From the NCBI RefSeq assembly GCF_000829055.1, contig NZ_AP012544.1:682001-746000 (forward strand): a stretch of DNA of 64,000 nucleotides. The letters are read 5' to 3'. Of this stretch, positions 8,797 through 16,669 are shown in pieces (position 1 is the stretch's first letter; each line of letters opens with the position of its first letter). A program made the position numbers and the translations under genes. Under the pieces are notes generated by a model, which saw nothing but the letters and a program-made list of their open reading frames with translations, ran no database searches and was not told the DNA's origin. This DNA is from Lacticaseibacillus casei DSM 20011 = JCM 1134 = ATCC 393 (lineage in GTDB: Bacteria; Bacillota; Bacilli; Lactobacillales; Lactobacillaceae).

Positions 8797-11217
8797 GTGG
8801 AATACTATTTCTCAGACCGAAAATTCAACATCATGGGTGTTGCACGTACAACTGGAAAAGGCGAATGGCTGGTTAGCGCTGATAGTGAAGTAAAAGCAAC
8901 TGATGATAGGCCTTCCATTGCCTTGACCTTGACGATTCCATTTAAAACTGAGCAAGAGCAGGCCATTGATGAAATGGCGGCTGAAAACAATTTTGTCTTA
9001 TATCAAGATGAAGAAGGCAATGGGCATCAAATGGTCATTGCCAGTGTTACTCACGATACATTAGCGCATATTCATACAGTCGTTTGTACGGATGCAGGCA
9101 ATGATCTGATGAATGAAGTGGTGGGCGCCTATGCCGCTGACAAAGCCTATACTATCGCTGATTACATCCTCAGGTTTACAAATGATTCTGGCTGGGAGAT
9201 CGGTATTAATGAATTTCCTACAGACGTCAGAACACTTACATGGACAGATGAAGACACTGCACTTAGCCGCATTAAATCAGTCGCAAAAGATTTTGATGCA
9301 GTGCTTAGCTTTGGCTTTGTTTTTGTAGGTACGACTGCCGTAAAACGTGTTATCAATATCAGACATGAGGAAACTTCCGACAGCTTGATTTCCTTTGAGA
9401 TGAACAAAGACATCAACAATATCGTAAAGACAGTTGATATATACGACATGGAAACCTCGGTGAAGGCCTATGGTGCTACACCTGATGGTTCAAACGATCC
9501 AATTAATTTGATTGGGTATAGTTGGACTGATCCAACCGGACAATTTGTACTTGACCAGTACGGATTCTTGCACGATGCCATTGCTGTGCAGAAATATTCA
9601 CGTTTGTTAAGCAACAACAACCCTAACCCAACACAATCTGATTGGAATCGGGTCAAAACATTTGATTCGACTACTCAGGCCACGTTATTACAAGCAGCCC
9701 TAGCAGACCTGAAAAAGTATAACCATCCAAATGTCAACTATGAAGTTGATTTGGCAAATGCGCCCTATGTGCCATTGAATCAAACGGTACACATTGTTGA
9801 CGAGAACCAGAATCTATTTCTTTCTGCGAAAGTGTTGTCGGTTGAACGCAGCCGCGCTGGTCATTATACCAAGCTCACTTTAGGAGATTACGCAAATGAG
9901 CAGCCTAATTTGTATTCAGCGCTTAAGGATATGGCAGTTAAGATTGAAAATATCCCTAAAACCGTTCAATACTATCCTTGGCTTCGTTATGCCGATGATG
10001 ATCAAGGAACAAATATGAGTGCCTTCCCAACTGGTAAGAAGTATATGGCAATCGTTTGGTCGAACAAGTCGTCAGTCCCGAGTGACAATCCGGCCGATTA
10101 TGCTGGCAAGTGGGCACTGATTAAGGGAGCGGATGGTGCTAACGGTAAACCGGGGCCTAAAGGTGCCGACGGTACCAGCAGCTATCTTCATACTGCGTAT
10201 GCTAATAGCATCGATGGTAAAACTGATTTTTCAGTAACAGACGCTAGCGGCAGATCTTACTTCGGGCAGTACGTTGACGAAAATCAAGCTGACAGTACCG
10301 ACCCGACACGCTACTTGTGGGCATTATTTAAAGGCGCCGATGGGCGCGATGGTAAAGACGGTAGTGACAATGTTCCAGTTGTGACGGTTGGCCCGAGTTA
10401 TCCTGATAAGCCAAAGGCCGGCGACCAGCACTGGCTAACTGATGAGGACGGCAATGTTTCCGCTTTTGCTATTTTTGATACCACAAACGGGTGGGACACA
10501 AAGCCAATTGCCGCGGCAGCGTTAAATGCCGAAACTTTTAATGGTATGACTTTCAATGGGGTAACTTTTAACGGTTCTACTTTTATCTCGTCTTTTAAGG
10601 GTTTCAAGCCTGCCGGATTTGCCAATACAGTCAGTGGGAAAACCGTCATTGGCGATGGAACCATTGTTACAGATGCCAAGATGGACGGTAACGACAAGGC
10701 AGCGTATCACAATGAGACTAACCAATTGGGCTTCATTTCGCAATATATATATGATGGTCAAGTATTCAGTTCGTTCAGCGCTCAGGGCGGCAGCATGGTG
10801 TTGTCTTCCACGTATGCCCCGCATGGAACGAACGTTAAGCTGACATCGGCTTTCAACGCTTCGGATGCTGTCTACTATCAACACATTGACAGCGGACTTG
10901 AAACCAATGATGTTAAAAACATGAGACTTGGATATTCGAGGCAAGGCCCTAACGTTACCATTGGGATTGCTTTTGAAATGAAAACTGGCAATGGATGGGT
11001 CAGAATTGCCGACATTCGATCGGGGTACAAACCATTTAACAATGACGATGCAGCAAGGCTACTTGGGAGCATGTCATATACAGGGGCGGCCTGTCAATTG
11101 TATGCTTCGGCAGGGGGATTTTACATCATTCCATGGCGTGGGCAAGGCTCCTATTATGGAAGCGTAAACTTTGTCACTCGAGACGATTATCCGATTGATG
11201 ATGCGGTGGTGATATAA
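8797..11217 (+). CDS. Tail-associated endopeptidase-like / receptor-binding protein
   Basis: An 806-residue protein starting at GTG 8797 behind AAGGAGG. Residues 1 to about 380 resemble the prophage tail endopeptidase (Tal) hub domain. About 440-455 is a short collagen-like Gly-X-Y stretch (GADGANGKPGPKGADG), and a second GADGRDGKDG lies near 515. Between them is a module with AYANSIDG and a DP..Y.W ending, which recurs in the holin gene of the same prophage. Residues about 565-590 hold four tandem TFNG-type pentads of beta-helix character. The C-terminal ~200 residues are probably the host-binding head. It sits at the tail tip and recognises the cell surface. Confidence 0.83.
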   Translation: MEYYFSDRKFNIMGVARTTGKGEWLVSADSEVKATDDRPSIALTLTIPFKTEQEQAIDEMAAENNFVLYQDEEGNGHQMVIASVTHDTLAHIHTVVCTDAGNDLMNEVVGAYAADKAYTIADYILRFTNDSGWEIGINEFPTDVRTLTWTDEDTALSRIKSVAKDFDAVLSFGFVFVGTTAVKRVINIRHEETSDSLISFEMNKDINNIVKTVDIYDMETSVKAYGATPDGSNDPINLIGYSWTDPTGQFVLDQYGFLHDAIAVQKYSRLLSNNNPNPTQSDWNRVKTFDSTTQATLLQAALADLKKYNHPNVNYEVDLANAPYVPLNQTVHIVDENQNLFLSAKVLSVERSRAGHYTKLTLGDYANEQPNLYSALKDMAVKIENIPKTVQYYPWLRYADDDQGTNMSAFPTGKKYMAIVWSNKSSVPSDNPADYAGKWALIKGADGANGKPGPKGADGTSSYLHTAYANSIDGKTDFSVTDASGRSYFGQYVDENQADSTDPTRYLWALFKGADGRDGKDGSDNVPVVTVGPSYPDKPKAGDQHWLTDEDGNVSAFAIFDTTNGWDTKPIAAAALNAETFNGMTFNGVTFNGSTFISSFKGFKPAGFANTVSGKTVIGDGTIVTDAKMDGNDKAAYHNETNQLGFISQYIYDGQVFSSFSAQGGSMVLSSTYAPHGTNVKLTSAFNASDAVYYQHIDSGLETNDVKNMRLGYSRQGPNVTIGIAFEMKTGNGWVRIADIRSGYKPFNNDDAARLLGSMSYTGAACQLYASAGGFYIIPWRGQGSYYGSVNFVTRDDYPIDDAVVI

Positions 11218-11218
11218 G

Positions 11219-11548
11219 ATGAAAATTAAGATTTGGCTGAATAAACAAAACAGACTGACAAACTGGGCCTATCAAGCGGAAGATGCCAAGGTAGGCCCAA
11301 CAGAGGACGGTCAACAAATCATAGAAGCAGATGACGTGTCTCAGTTTTTTGAGGGTCACGCATCTCTTGTAGACGGCAAAATCGTTGCCGATGAGGGTTA
11401 CGATCCGGCTAATGATCATCCATTGCCACAACCGTCCCCCTCTGACTTAGCAAATGCTGAAACTATGAAGACGATTGCTAGTCTAACTGTGTCAAACGCA
11501 GCTTTGATAAAGCAGGTGGCAACGTTAACCAAGGAGGCAAAGTTGTGA
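11219..11548 (+). CDS. Phage DUF2977-like baseplate accessory protein
   Basis: A 109-residue protein starting one base after the receptor-binding gene stop. The N-terminus MKIKIWLNKQNRLTNWA and the acidic middle resemble the DUF2977 family often found after receptor-binding genes in lactic phages. The C-terminal third is a helical repeat (SLTVSNAALIKQVATLTKEA) likely to form a coiled coil. Function unknown. It overlaps the next small gene by 4 nt, so translation is coupled. Confidence 0.65.
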   Translation: MKIKIWLNKQNRLTNWAYQAEDAKVGPTEDGQQIIEADDVSQFFEGHASLVDGKIVADEGYDPANDHPLPQPSPSDLANAETMKTIASLTVSNAALIKQVATLTKEAKL

Positions 11549-11670
11549 GCGCATATACACCATTGATTATCAGCTACTATCAGCAAGGGATCTACAACAA
11601 GGATGACTTATCGTTGTTCGTGAGTGTTGGTTGGATTAGCCAAGCGGAAGTGGATGAGCTTGTTAAGTAA
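11545..11670 (+). CDS. XkdX-family small phage protein
   Basis: A 41-codon gene starting at GTG 11545, which overlaps the preceding stop, with AAGGAGG about 7 nt upstream. The peptide keeps the XkdX pattern: a YY..G.Y....L..FV..GWI....Y/VDE.. layout seen after tail fibre genes in many Firmicute phages. Function unknown. Confidence 0.75.
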   Translation: MSAYTPLIISYYQQGIYNKDDLSLFVSVGWISQAEVDELVK

Positions 11671-11718
11671 GTCGCCAGCAAAAGCTAGCGGCTATTTTTG
11701 TGGAAGGAAGTGATGACA

Positions 11719-12117
11719 ATGTTAAATAAAATTAGAGATCACCCGATGCATACAGTACTCGCCATTGGCATAGTTGCCATTGGCTTGTTTCTAATCATCA
11801 ATGACCATTATTTCATCTGGCCCCCACATTACACTGACTGGTTAAACGATGACATTGTGGGGTTTTTGTTTGTTATTGATGGGCTCGGGATTTGGGGTTG
11901 GGTTCTATGGGAAACACAGTTGGCAGTAATCAATCGTCTGTTGCTTACGACTACCAGCTTTTTAATGTCATTCTTGACAATACTGCAATTGCTGACCTCG
12001 ATCTCAACTGGAATCTACACAAGTTGGATCAGCAATGCGATCATAACAGCCTTCGTGCTGATTCTGGCGCGAAGGAGTGACAGCCGTGACAGCAGCGATA
12101 ACCAAAGCAATTGTTGA
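11719..12117 (+). CDS. Phage membrane protein with four hydrophobic segments
   Basis: About 132 residues from ATG 11719, chosen because AAGGAAG lies 8 nt upstream; ATG 11713 is too close. Four hydrophobic stretches (about 10-30, 45-65, 75-95, 103-125) predict a polytopic membrane protein. The position just before the holin and lysin suggests a lysis accessory or second holin. I do not recognise a named family. It overlaps the next gene. Confidence 0.6.
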   Translation: MLNKIRDHPMHTVLAIGIVAIGLFLIINDHYFIWPPHYTDWLNDDIVGFLFVIDGLGIWGWVLWETQLAVINRLLLTTTSFLMSFLTILQLLTSISTGIYTSWISNAIITAFVLILARRSDSRDSSDNQSNC

Positions 12118-12292
12118 TTTTGCCCCATATCTTGCCGGTATAGCATCGGCCGTTATTGCCTTCATGACCTACCGCGAGGGTAAACGAAAAAACAGGCATG
12201 ATGAGCTTGAGGATATGAATGACAGATTACGCGCAGACAATGACCGTTTGAGACGTGAGAATGAGCGTCTCAGGAAGGAAAACAAATCATGA
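12086..12292 (+). CDS. Small membrane-anchored coiled-coil protein
   Basis: About 68 residues from GTG 12086 (AAGGAG 8 nt upstream; the GTG at 12077 overlaps that site). One N-terminal transmembrane helix (about 8-28) is followed by a highly charged heptad region with repeated NDRLR/NERLR units, a clear coiled coil. This is a common small gene of lactobacillus phage lysis cassettes, probably a holin-associated protein. It overlaps the holin start by 4 nt. Confidence 0.6.
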   Translation: MTAAITKAIVDFAPYLAGIASAVIAFMTYREGKRKNRHDELEDMNDRLRADNDRLRRENERLRKENKS

Positions 12293-12867
12293 ATAATTGG
12301 ACAGAACTTTTAGTATCACTCGCAGTAGCAGCAATCCCAATCATTGGGGCTTGGATCTCAAAACAATTGCTGGCTAACAAACAGGCACTCACCTTGGTAA
12401 AGGTACTAGGCCCATTGGCAAACGCTGCGGTAACAGCAGCAGAACAGCTCGGTGTGACACAGGCGATTGACGGTGCGGTTAAGAAATCGACTGCCATTCA
12501 AGCGGTTAAAGATGGTTTGAAGTCGCTTGGCTTCACCAGCACAGACGAGCAGACGATTGCCAACGCGGTTGAGAAAGCTTATGCGGATTTGAAAGACAGC
12601 CTAGCAGAAACCTATCCGAAAAGAGAAGGCATTCAAGTAACGAATTTGCAATATTATCCCCATGTTGCTTATGCCAACAGCGCTGACGGCACAGTAGACT
12701 TCTCTACAAATGATCCCCTTGGAAAATCATATATGGGTGCATACTTCAGCTATGACCAAGAAGATAGCAATGATCCAAGCAAATACCAGTGGACAAAGCT
12801 GGTTGGCCCTAGCTATGGAGAATCGGCTACTCAGGCAGCACCATCATCTGTTGCTCCACAACAATAA
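12289..12867 (+). CDS. LLH-type phage holin with extra C-terminal module
   Basis: A 192-residue protein. Residues 1 to about 110 match the LLH holin pattern: an N-terminal transmembrane helix (LLVSLAVAAIPIIGAWI), an amphipathic Ala-rich helix region and the .DEQTIANAVEKAYADLK helix. Holins open the membrane at lysis, and the endolysin follows. Residues about 120-175 are unusual for a holin: YPHVAYANSADG...DP.KYQW closely resembles residues 461-512 of the tail protein at 8797. This looks like domain sharing between lysis and tail modules. The end is Ala/Ser/Gln rich. Confidence 0.78.
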   Translation: MNNWTELLVSLAVAAIPIIGAWISKQLLANKQALTLVKVLGPLANAAVTAAEQLGVTQAIDGAVKKSTAIQAVKDGLKSLGFTSTDEQTIANAVEKAYADLKDSLAETYPKREGIQVTNLQYYPHVAYANSADGTVDFSTNDPLGKSYMGAYFSYDQEDSNDPSKYQWTKLVGPSYGESATQAAPSSVAPQQ

Positions 12868-12877
12868 GGAGGGCACC

Positions 12878-14176
12878 ATGAAATTTAAAACTAAACTAAT
12901 CACTTTGGTAGTCGCCTTCTTGGCGGCTATTTCTTTTGCCCTGCCATCGCAGGTGAATGCGGCCAAGGGAGATCAGGGTGTCGACTGGAGCCGATACCAA
13001 TATGCTAACGGTGTGTTCGGCTATTCCAGCGACAAGTTCGGAATTTCTCAGATTGGTGGTTACGGCAGTAATGGCTTGTATAACCAGAGCACATACAATA
13101 CGCAAGTTGCTTCACTGATTGCCGCGGGTAAGCGAGCACACACCTACATTTGGTGGCAGAATATCAACGATACGAACTTGGCCAAGCAAGTGCTTGACTA
13201 CTTCTTGCCGAAGGTTCAGACACCAAAAGGCTCGATCGTTGCGCTCGACTATGAAAGTGGTTCAGGCAACACTGCTATACTGCTGTGGGCACTTGATTAT
13301 ATCCGTAGCGCTGGATATACGCCAATGCTGTACGGGTATAAGAACTTTCTGGTAAATCACGTCAACCTATCTCAGATTGCCTCCCGCTACCAGTTGTGGC
13401 TCGCTGAGTATCCAGACAACAATGTCACCACCTCACCGAATTACAACTACTTCCCGAGCTTCGAGAACGTTGGAATTTTTCAATTCACCTCGACTTATCG
13501 CGCTGGTGGACTAGACGGGAACGTCGACCTGACAGGCATTACTGACTCGGGTTACAACGGTAGCACGACAACTGACAGCGGCAAGACCTACGTCAAGCCA
13601 TCAACCGATACACCGGCAACCAACGCAGGCCAGCAAGCTAATAACACCACGCTTAGCCAGATCAAAGTTGGCGATAGTGTTAAGGTAAACTTCGGCACAA
13701 CCCGTTGGGCGAACGGTGTCGCAATGCCTAGCTGGGTTCAGGGCAAGACGTACACCGTGCAGCAAGTATCTGGATCTAACGTATTGCTTGGTGGCATCAT
13801 GAGCTGGATCAATCGTAGCAATGTTGAGTTGCTGACAACGACCAGTGTGCCGTCAGTAAGCTCTGGCTCTACCTACACGGTTCAGTTTGGTGACAGCTGG
13901 TGGTCGATTGCTTACAAGTATGGCATGAGCATGTATACTTTGGCCTCTACCAACGGCAAGTCAATCTACAGTGTGATTCACCCAGGCGATGTATTGCGTG
14001 TCTCTGGTGGCTACTCAGTGTCCGTATCAAGTCACACGTACTACACAGTCCGCTCTGGTGACAGCTTCTGGAGCATTGCCAGCAAGTACGGAATCAGCAT
14101 GTACACACTGGCAGCCAACAACGGCAAGTCAATCTACAGCCTGATCTACCCGGGCGAAAGTCTATACATCAGGTAA
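12878..14176 (+). CDS. Secreted endolysin: GH25 muramidase, SH3-like domain, two LysM
   Basis: 432 residues from ATG 12878 with AAGGAGG in front. A Sec signal peptide (about 1-29, ending SQVNAA) indicates export independent of the holin. GH25 domain about 32-220, with likely catalytic Asp36 (GVDWSRYQ), Asp124 and Glu126 (ALDYESG). A Thr/Ser linker leads to an SH3-like region (about 262-330), then two LysM repeats (about 340-382 and 392-432, each with YTV..GDS.WSIA.KYG.SMYTL). It cuts the glycan strand of host peptidoglycan. The two LysM repeats are strikingly similar, suggesting recent duplication. Last gene of prophage A, followed by a terminator. Confidence 0.93.
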   Translation: MKFKTKLITLVVAFLAAISFALPSQVNAAKGDQGVDWSRYQYANGVFGYSSDKFGISQIGGYGSNGLYNQSTYNTQVASLIAAGKRAHTYIWWQNINDTNLAKQVLDYFLPKVQTPKGSIVALDYESGSGNTAILLWALDYIRSAGYTPMLYGYKNFLVNHVNLSQIASRYQLWLAEYPDNNVTTSPNYNYFPSFENVGIFQFTSTYRAGGLDGNVDLTGITDSGYNGSTTTDSGKTYVKPSTDTPATNAGQQANNTTLSQIKVGDSVKVNFGTTRWANGVAMPSWVQGKTYTVQQVSGSNVLLGGIMSWINRSNVELLTTTSVPSVSSGSTYTVQFGDSWWSIAYKYGMSMYTLASTNGKSIYSVIHPGDVLRVSGGYSVSVSSHTYYTVRSGDSFWSIASKYGISMYTLAANNGKSIYSLIYPGESLYIR

Positions 14177-14183
14177 CAAAAAT

Positions 14184-14217
14184 GCCTCCTACCAGCAATG
14201 GCGGGAGGCTTATTTTT
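14184..14217 (+). terminator. Terminator of prophage A late operon
   Basis: GCCTCC (14184-14189) pairs with GGAGGC (14204-14209) and is followed by a T-rich tract. It closes the lysis cassette. Confidence 0.85.
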
Positions 14218-14649
14218 GTGCCCATATTTCTGAACTCTTAAAACGTATTTCTACCAATTATATAGAGATGTGTTGTTGGTCGCTGTCGTTTGAAGCATCG
14301 AACCACATCGAACCACTTTTTGTCATAAACGCAATCATATCAGCACGTATACATTCAGTGATACCCCGATCACCGGTATCTTTGCCCCTATAGTGGGGCT
14401 TTTTTTGTACCTTGAAATAGGTGAGGGGTCTAAAGAAAAAATGATCGGCTATCTGGTAATTTCTGTGCCAAATGCCGATCATCTTTCATTCATGAACCGT
14501 TTTCGAATTTACTGTTCGGTGTTTGATTTTTGTCATTTGCCGCCAGCTTTTTCTGGTGAATAGGCTCATGGTGTGGTCTGAGTGGTACTTTTCGGTGCGC
14601 ATAAGGAACTTTGGGCTTTATTTTCCGATTTATTGGGTCTGAGACAGGC
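14218..14649. other. Right boundary region of prophage A (attR expected)
   Basis: No convincing gene. It holds a short tandem repeat of CATCGAACCA at 14296-14315, two adjacent hairpins (14360-14380 and 14384-14406), and the junction to chromosome somewhere before the minus-strand gene ending at 14650. The other attachment site is outside the window, so the core cannot be identified. An open minus-strand frame at 14258-14482 has no ribosome binding site and I do not call it. Confidence 0.4.
14384..14406 (+). terminator. Intrinsic terminator downstream of prophage A
   Basis: GCCCC (14384-14388) pairs with GGGGC (14395-14399), followed by seven T. A second hairpin, GATACC...GGTATC (14360-14380), lies just upstream. 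No obvious plus-strand gene precedes it; it may belong to the host gene whose end was used as the attachment site. Confidence 0.6.
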
Positions 14650-14844
14650 TTACTGTCCATTTGCCATGAATTTAAGAATGACGATCCCTAAACCGATGAT
14701 GATGAGCAGTATCGCGATCAGATTAACGCCGCGGTTGACACTTCGATAGTGGGTGAAGAATCCATAATCAATGCGCGTGTTTACGGCTGCGATCAACATG
14801 CCTAAGACAAATAGCGCACCACCGATAACAATAACGATATCCAT
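14650..14844 (-). CDS. Small two-helix membrane protein
   Basis: A 64-residue protein. I chose the ATG at 14844 because GGAGG lies about 9 nt upstream; the ATG at 14859 overlaps that site. Two hydrophobic helices (about 2-22 and 41-60) flank a basic loop containing RIDYGFFTHYRSVNRG. No family recognised. First chromosomal gene beside prophage A. Confidence 0.55.
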   Translation of the reverse strand: MDIVIVIGGALFVLGMLIAAVNTRIDYGFFTHYRSVNRGVNLIAILLIIIGLGIVILKFMANGQ

Positions 14845-15540
14845 TTTGATTTCCTCCATTTCTGCGTGGAAATTGACTGCTCAATATTTTGGTTCTGTTT
14901 TGAAAAGAGGAATGCCAAGCAGTCATAAATAAGTGTATGGCAGCGTTAGTCATTCATCACTGTGGACGTGTGAATGCGGCCTCAGGCTTTTTCAATGTCA
15001 TCTAATTAACAGGTACCTTCTGTAGATGTGATGGACAAGCTCAGGTTAGTGTTTTTTGTGTCACCAGGTTTTCTGAGTGCATGTGAGACGCGCTGTCTTT
15101 TGCAGCACACATCTTGAGGCCTGTCGCTGTTGCTTTTCCATAACTTGTCGCCTTCTATTGATCATATCAATAATGACGCCAAAAATCGACTCTTCGGAAT
15201 CGATCGATCTCTACGTGTGTCCAACTGGCTTGGTAGGCTGATTTGAAGAGATTTCGGCGTGAGCTGGACTGTTTCAATACTGAATAGATAAAGTTTTTTA
15301 AAGTGGCAAGTTTTACAAGGATTTGACACTCCAACTTGGCTGGATTGATGCGTATTGCTTGCTTAAAAGTTGTGGGTTAGCTTTTTGTGTTTGCTGTCCC
15401 AAATCCCTAAACGTGGTCGCTTTAACGGAATGAGACTATGGCCACTCTCAGGATTCCAGAAAGTTGAAGATAAAAGCACTCCTAAGCTAAATGCCGGCTT
15501 GTAACCCGGTTTTTAGCTAAATAAGTTCATATCACGCAAA
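14845..15540. other. Long intergenic region, no gene seen
   Basis: About 700 bp without a supported coding frame on either strand. A stem AGCTAAA..TTTAGCT enclosing CCGG/CCGG lies at 15485-15518. The rest shows no clear promoter, riboswitch or RNA gene by eye. Confidence 0.5.
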
Positions 15541-15583
15541 ACTGCCTTACCGTGTCCGTTGTTAACGGCCATGGTAAGGCAGT
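15541..15583 (-). terminator. Terminator of the sigma factor gene
   Basis: ACTGCCTTACC (15541-15551) pairs perfectly with GGTAAGGCAGT (15573-15583), with a nested CCGTT/AACGG stem in the loop. Read on the minus strand, the stem is followed by a short T run, 43 bp past the sigma factor stop. Confidence 0.8.
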
Positions 15584-15625
15584 TGTGGCGTTTCAGCAAT
15601 CCCGGGAAGCTTTTTGGAGTTCTTG

Positions 15626-16168
15626 TTACTCGTCTTCCCGCGAGAACTTCAGAATCTTCGCGCGAGCGCGTTCCAACGCGCGTCGATGCCGATCAAGCAT
15701 GGGCTTTTTGGACGGATATAGAATGGCCGCCTCAAATGCCTCATATTCCAAGGGTGACAAACTTTCCAGAAACTGTAAGAATTCGACGCGCATTAGCAGT
15801 CCGTCTTCAACTGAGCGAATTGCCAGTCGATCATGCAAGGACTCGAGTGACGTGTCATTGACCGGAATAGCGTTGGCGTCAATGCGGCGTTTATGGGCAA
15901 AGTGTTTGCGCAACACCGAGCGCAGGTGGGATTTTAAAACCATCCGATAGTAGGGGCCAAACTGTGAACCGCTGCTGCCGTCATAGCGAACAACGGCTTT
16001 AAGCATCGCAATCCGGGCCTCCTGCATCCAGTCGTCGTATGAAAAGTCTCTGAGATGGTAAGGTTTTAAAACCGTCAACACCAATGGCCGATACTGAGCG
16101 AACAGTTTGCCAAATGCTGCCGAATCGTTTACAGCTTCACGTATGAGTTCTATTTCTACTTGTTTCAT
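15626..16168 (-). CDS. ComX/SigH-like sigma-70 family factor
   Basis: A 180-residue protein with GGAGG upstream of its ATG. The N-terminal half carries a region 2-like segment with a conserved core-binding signature (YDDWMQEARIAMLKAVVRYD). The C-terminal half has a short region 4-like helix-turn-helix. Size and pattern match the ComX/SigX or SigH-type factors of lactobacilli, which direct RNA polymerase to late competence (com) promoters. Most such genes are single-copy and normally silent. Monocistronic, with its own terminator. Confidence 0.82.
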   Translation of the reverse strand: MKQVEIELIREAVNDSAAFGKLFAQYRPLVLTVLKPYHLRDFSYDDWMQEARIAMLKAVVRYDGSSGSQFGPYYRMVLKSHLRSVLRKHFAHKRRIDANAIPVNDTSLESLHDRLAIRSVEDGLLMRVEFLQFLESLSPLEYEAFEAAILYPSKKPMLDRHRRALERARAKILKFSREDE

Positions 16169-16669
16169 ATCGCCTCCTCCCTCCGATTAACTAGCAGTAT
16201 TACCCTGTAATGACAAGATTATTCTACAATAAAACGTTTGCAATTGAATAGCGAACAATTGTTCAGTTATACCATTTAATCACTTGTATGCTCGCAAAAA
16301 GGAGAACTGATAGCACTTTTGAAAATACAAAATTAATAACATTATTTTCTTATTTTTTCGCGAAAAAATGAGAGCGTGCGTATTTAATGCCGAAGTGACA
16401 ACTTTTTTAAATGAGATCCCGCAATTGAAGCTTCAACTAAATCCCACATTAACGATTGCCAAAATAAAATCGGTATGTGAGGACAGATCGTTTCTATTTT
16501 TCGTTTCAGGTGACAAGGATGATTGATTTCTGCAAAGACCTCAAAAAATCTCAGGTACGCGCCACCAGTCCCATGACTTTGTTTGTGGCGCCATCCTACG
16601 AGTCAGGTTATTTTACATATGGAGAAATCTGCGTTAAATTATAAAAGTCATTTTATAAGGAGGGTTCAT
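16169..16669. other. Intergenic region between divergent sigma factor and permease genes
   Basis: About 500 bp. It contains an AT-rich stretch with the palindrome TTTTTTCGCGAAAAAA (16354-16369) and, at about 16559-16592, a hairpin of GCGCCAC with GTGGCGC that would lie in the permease leader RNA. I do not recognise a T-box or known riboswitch core. Confidence 0.45.

Noticed and set aside
14258..14482. Minus-strand 74-codon frame after prophage A
   Set aside because: No ribosome binding site, low-quality composition, and it overlaps two hairpins including a plus-strand terminator.
16583..16669. N-terminal leader of the amino acid permease from ATG 16583 or 16619
   Set aside because: Not adopted as the start, because the only good Shine-Dalgarno is downstream; kept as an alternative in the gene entry.
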